Source of the DNA: Bacteroidota bacterium
Lineage (GTDB): Bacteria; Bacteroidota; Ignavibacteria; UBA10030; BY39
Reading direction: 5' to 3'
DNA: 8,055 nucleotides
NCBI GenBank assembly: GCA_018830765.1
Contig: JAHJRJ010000184.1
Location: 1-8,055, forward strand
Position numbers and translations under genes: made by a program. Shown here piece by piece: positions 6,609-8,055 of this stretch. The notes beneath the pieces were generated by a model, which saw nothing but the letters and a program-made list of their open reading frames with translations, had not been told where the DNA came from and did no database searches. The first letter of the stretch is position 1; every line of letters begins with the position of its first letter.

Positions 6609-7687
6609 GAAAAAAAATACACGTAGCAATAGTTTATAACGAGCCGACTGTAACTACCAGTTCGGGCAGGAAATACATTTCCGAATCTGGCGTTCTTTAT
6701 GAAGAGGGACAACCCTCCGAGAATAATGCGGAAGTTAGTATAGATATGTCTGAAGCCGGTGTCCTCGATGAGATGAACGATATCAAACGCGCTCTAATAG
6801 TGAACGGCTACAAAACCACTCTCTTTAACGTCAACAGCGATATTATGAGGTTGATTGATTTTTTAAGGGGAGAACAGCCGGACGTTATTTTTAATATTTG
6901 TGAGAGTATCGGAAAAGAATCCAGCCACGAAATGCACGTAGCCGGAATTTATGAGCTTTTGGGAATTCCCTACACGGGTGCGAATGCTATGACTTTGGGA
7001 TTAGCACAAAGTAAAGTCCGTGTAAAAGAAATTTTAGGTTACTACGGATTGCTGACTCCCAAATTTCAGTTGATGAAAAACCCAGCGCGGATAGTGATTG
7101 AAGAAGACCTCGATTTCCCATTATTCGTTAAACCGGCGCGCGAGGATGCGAGCGTAGGCATTACGACTGACTCCGTCGTCTATAATCTCACCAACCTACG
7201 TAAACAAGTCAGACATATTATAGAGCAATTCAGCCAACCCGCGCTTGTAGAAGAATACATCGAAGGACGCGAGCTTAACGTTGCTATTTTAGGTAATTCA
7301 AAACCTGTTGCACTTCCGATTTCCGAAATAGATATGTCCACCTTGCCCGACAAGTATCACAAAATTATTACATACAACGCCAAGTGGATGAAAGGCACAG
7401 AAGAATACGAACACACAAAAGGTTATTGTCCTGCCGATTTGCCCGCAGCCATCGAACAACAATTAAAAGAGATGGCATTGAAAGCTTATACAGTTATCGG
7501 AGGAAGAGATTATGCAAGAGTCGATTTCCGTTTGACGAAGGACAACAAACCTTACATATTAGAGTTTAATCCAAACCCCGACATCGCAAACGACACAGGA
7601 TTCGCTCGTTCTGTAAAAGCTTCGGGTTTAACGTTTGAGGAAATGGTTAAACGTATTGTCGAATTAGCGCTCGAGAGAACGGCTTGA
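6605..7687 (+). CDS. D-Ala-D-Ala-ligase-like ATP-grasp protein (second of tandem pair)
   Basis: A 360-residue paralogue of the preceding gene. The ATG at 6605 is chosen over an open frame reaching back to 6512 because it gives an ATGA overlap with the upstream stop and puts the first strand, KKIHVAIVYN, at the N-terminus. Shared blocks: PDVIFNICES (92-101), IPYTGANAMTL (121-131), K176 in LFVKPARE, LVEEYIEGRE (214-223), YNAKW (257-261), CPADLP (275-280), and Mg ligands D307, E320 and N322 in RVDF and LEFNPNP. The Ddl signature GSS is changed to DAS (181-183), so the active-site Ser position is Ala. W261 replaces the active-site Tyr. A 36-residue acidic, variable segment (13-48) follows the first strand. 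It should bind ATP and form an amide bond, but with other substrates than Ddl. Working with the first ligase, either as a heteromer or in sequence, is inferred from the tandem coupling. Confidence 0.85.
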   Translation: MRKKIHVAIVYNEPTVTTSSGRKYISESGVLYEEGQPSENNAEVSIDMSEAGVLDEMNDIKRALIVNGYKTTLFNVNSDIMRLIDFLRGEQPDVIFNICESIGKESSHEMHVAGIYELLGIPYTGANAMTLGLAQSKVRVKEILGYYGLLTPKFQLMKNPARIVIEEDLDFPLFVKPAREDASVGITTDSVVYNLTNLRKQVRHIIEQFSQPALVEEYIEGRELNVAILGNSKPVALPISEIDMSTLPDKYHKIITYNAKWMKGTEEYEHTKGYCPADLPAAIEQQLKEMALKAYTVIGGRDYARVDFRLTKDNKPYILEFNPNPDIANDTGFARSVKASGLTFEEMVKRIVELALERTA

Positions 7688-8055
7688 TTATTCGCAAACT
7701 ACATAAAGACGACAGAGAACAAATCCATCGGTTGATTATCGAAACCGCTGTTTTTTCTGATGAAGAAGTAAACATAGCAATGGAATTGATTGATATTTTT
7801 ATAAACAATCCGAATCAGAAGGATTACGATTTATATTCTGCAATCGAAAACGGTGAAGTTTTAGGTTACATCTGTATCGGACCTACGCCGATTACGGACG
7901 GGACATACGACCTTTATTGGATAGTCGTGAAAGTATTGTCCCACGGAAAAGGAGTCGGTAAAAAGTTGATTCAATTTGCAGAAAATAGCGTAATGAAAAA
8001 TAATGGACGACTGCTTGTGGCTGAAACATCATCCCAAGAAAAGTACCGGAACACA
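7684..8055 (+). CDS. GNAT-family N-acetyltransferase (3' end outside window)
   Basis: A reading frame of 124 residues, still open at the window end. Complete members of the family are usually about 150-165 residues, so roughly the last fifth is missing. It begins MIIRKLHKDDREQI, the typical first strand and helix of GNAT proteins. YDLYWIVV (75-82) is strand 4. HGKGVGKKL (87-95) is the acetyl-CoA pyrophosphate-binding loop, with His where Q/R is most usual. LLVAETSS (110-117) is strand 5. The TTG start at 7684 overlaps the ligase stop (TTGA), with GAGAGA 5 bases upstream as a weak ribosome binding site. The next in-frame ATG, near 7780, would remove the first helix. It probably acetylates an amine from acetyl-CoA. 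Coupling to two amide ligases suggests that its substrate or product belongs to the same pathway. Confidence 0.85.
   Translation, partial: MIIRKLHKDDREQIHRLIIETAVFSDEEVNIAMELIDIFINNPNQKDYDLYSAIENGEVLGYICIGPTPITDGTYDLYWIVVKVLSHGKGVGKKLIQFAENSVMKNNGRLLVAETSSQEKYRNT

Noticed and set aside
5493..7687. Calling either ligase ddl, for peptidoglycan D-Ala-D-Ala synthesis.
   Set aside because: The N-terminal Ddl signature and active-site Tyr are missing in both, the two copies differ from each other, and no mur or fts gene is nearby. Fold similarity alone does not support the symbol.

Overview
The window is a stretch of bacterial chromosome with every gene on the + strand, tightly packed, and of moderately low G+C (roughly 40% by eye). 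Protein style (for example the RecG C-terminal motif wording) and gene order recall the Bacteroidota/Chlorobiota/Ignavibacteriota group. That placement is a judgement from memory, not a search, and is held with low confidence. There is no sign of phage, insertion sequence, CRISPR, tRNA or rRNA. No gap between genes exceeds about 170 bases.

Left half (1-5323), housekeeping. An M24-family metallopeptidase (Xaa-Pro aminopeptidase type) is followed by plsY and gpsA, which overlap by 4 bases. GpsA makes glycerol-3-phosphate and PlsY acylates it in the first membrane-bound step of phospholipid synthesis, so the pair links supply and use of one metabolite. recG, the branched-DNA helicase, follows 38 bases later.

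Right half (5324-8055), a second transcription unit. A 169-base A/T-rich gap holds a good sigma-70-type promoter (TTGACT-16-TATATT). It drives two tandem D-Ala-D-Ala-ligase-like ATP-grasp proteins and a GNAT acetyltransferase that is cut by the window end. All three are joined by 4-base stop/start overlaps (ATGA, TTGA). Both ligases keep the ATP/Mg-binding residues. They lack the N-terminal Ddl signature, carry Trp where Ddl has its active-site Tyr, and have a long variable N-terminal segment. They are therefore unlikely to be the cell's peptidoglycan Ddl. An uncharacterised pathway that forms an amide or peptide bond, followed or preceded by acetylation, is the most interesting functional possibility here.

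A second signal is not a gene at all. recG contains an in-frame 21-bp insertion built around the perfect palindrome ACCCCGAT-TGT-ATCGGGGT and flanked by a GGTTTACC direct repeat. The first ligase gene contains a related palindrome (TCCCGATAA...TTATCGGGA) in its variable N-terminal segment. Together they suggest a small palindromic repeat family that can insert into genes without breaking the reading frame.
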